This document shows, one piece after another, positions 4,707-5,104 of a DNA stretch of 5,104 bases. The position numbers and the translations under genes were made by a program. The stretch comes from an uncultured Acidobacteriota bacterium (GTDB taxonomy: Bacteria; Acidobacteriota; Terriglobia; Terriglobales; Acidobacteriaceae): the NCBI GenBank assembly GCA_903932385.1, contig CAIZGA010000351.1, positions 1-5,104 on the forward strand. Reading direction: 5' to 3'. The notes beneath the pieces were generated by a model, which made no database searches, had not been told where the DNA came from, and saw only the letters and a program-made list of their open reading frames with translations. Every line of letters starts with the position of its first letter. Positions within the stretch are counted from its first letter, which is position 1.

Positions 4707-5104
4707 ATAGGGAAGTATCAACGGCAGCAGATTGCGCGCCACCTGTGCGTTGCCCTTGGCGGTTGCGTGGATGCCATCTTCCTGCATGCTGCCGGGCACA
4801 CCATACACATTGCGAAGTAAAAATGGTTCCAGCGGAACATGATATTTTCGTGCCAACTGCTGATACGTTGTGTCAAACTGGCGGATGTAATCGTCTCCAT
4901 AATTACGCGGCAATGTGATGCCCACAGTCGCAAAAATCATCTGCAGAAACCGCGAGCAATCCTGCTCGCCGTACATATCTCCCCACCCGTAAGGAGCATT
5001 CAACATTTTAAATGCCTGACGATACAGTGTCCGCGACGTAAATGGCAGAACCCCAAAGGACACATCCTCCCGCGACAAAAATGCGGACACAAAAACAACC
5101 GAAC
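4695..5104 (-). CDS. Chimeric ORF: NlpC/P60 N-terminal part fused to TesA-like SGNH hydrolase end (5' partial)
   Basis: The reading frame is open to the window edge. The GTG at 5090 is only the first possible start inside the window, and sequence similar to NlpC/P60 proteins continues upstream of it, so the true start lies outside. Numbering from that GTG, residues 1-63 resemble SH3-containing NlpC/P60 (C40) peptidases: LPFTSRTLYRQAFKML (15-30), PYGWG (33-37), catalytic Cys in D44-C45-S-R-F, and G57-I-T-L-P-R-N63. Residues about 57-131 resemble the C-terminal end of TesA-like arylesterases/thioesterases: LPRNYGDDY (60-68), VPLEPFLL (85-92), and the catalytic D105-G-I-H108 block followed by a terminal helix. 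The NlpC/P60 His and third polar residue are missing, as are the SGNH nucleophile Ser and oxyanion residues, so neither active site is complete. It converges on truB. It may be a decayed or novel fusion, or an assembly chimera at a contig end. The domain assignments are firm; the biological reality of the fusion is uncertain. Confidence 0.7.
   Translation of the reverse strand, partial: SVVFVSAFLSREDVSFGVLPFTSRTLYRQAFKMLNAPYGWGDMYGEQDCSRFLQMIFATVGITLPRNYGDDYIRQFDTTYQQLARKYHVPLEPFLLRNVYGVPGSMQEDGIHATAKGNAQVARNLLPLILPYLKK
4896..4922 (-). other. Fusion junction between NlpC/P60 and SGNH halves
   Basis: These codons (residues 57-65 of the chimeric ORF) spell G-I-T-L-P-R-N-Y-G. NlpC/P60 proteins typically have G-I-x-L-P-R-[NDT] at this point and TesA-type hydrolases have G-M-x-L-P-P-N-Y-G, so the homology switches within a motif common to both. 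The join is in frame and no repeat or insertion sequence is visible at it. Such short similarity could have mediated either a genuine recombination or a k-mer-based misjoin. Confidence 0.6.

Noticed and set aside
4895..5104. Treating the right-edge ORF as a plain NlpC/P60 peptidase
   Set aside because: The residues after LPRN match the SGNH DGIH region and not the His-containing half of NlpC/P60, so a single-family label would be misleading.

Overview
The window looks like ordinary chromosomal sequence of a Gram-negative-type bacterium of moderate GC. The gene families and the order GT2 / two PTPS paralogues / folE / truB fit an acidobacterium (Acidobacteriota, Terriglobia-like). That placement rests on remembered family resemblance, not on a search, so treat it as tentative. 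There is no insertion sequence, CRISPR array, phage gene or replication origin.

Layout. Positions 7-83 (minus) hold a complete tRNA-Arg(ACG) with encoded CCA and a plausible promoter just upstream. Positions 170-989 (minus) carry two co-oriented genes: a TlpA/ResA-like thioredoxin lipoprotein (474-989) and, 40 nt downstream, a small HMA-fold-like protein without metal-binding cysteines (170-433). A 134-nt divergent intergenic region (990-1123) separates these from a plus-strand block at 1124-4692. That block has five genes with gaps of only 43, 2, 44 and 42 nt, so it is probably one transcription unit: a membrane-associated family 2 glycosyltransferase, two tandem 6-pyruvoyl-tetrahydropterin synthase (PTPS) homologues, GTP cyclohydrolase I (folE) and tRNA pseudouridine-55 synthase (truB). 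From the right edge, a minus-strand ORF (4695 to beyond 5104) converges on truB with 2 nt between stop codons.

How the genes work together. FolE makes 7,8-dihydroneopterin triphosphate from GTP. Both PTPS homologues carry the C-x5-HGH arrangement and the Asp-His and Glu residues of the eukaryotic-type PTPS that converts this compound to 6-pyruvoyl-tetrahydropterin. They do not have the C-x3-HGH spacing of QueD (queuosine route) or the Glu-x2-HGH motif of PTPS-III (folate route). Three adjacent genes thus encode the first two steps of a tetrahydrobiopterin-like pathway, with the second step duplicated. No sepiapterin reductase or pterin-dependent hydroxylase lies in the window. The glycosyltransferase and truB have no evident biochemical link to the pterin genes.

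Most unusual object. The right-edge ORF is a chimera. Its N-terminal half is an NlpC/P60 peptidase up to just past the catalytic-Cys helix, and its C-terminal half is the end of a TesA-like SGNH hydrolase. The switch falls inside a short motif (G-I-x-L-P-x-N) that both families share. Each half keeps only part of its catalytic set, so this is either a broken or novel gene fusion or an assembly chimera at a contig end.
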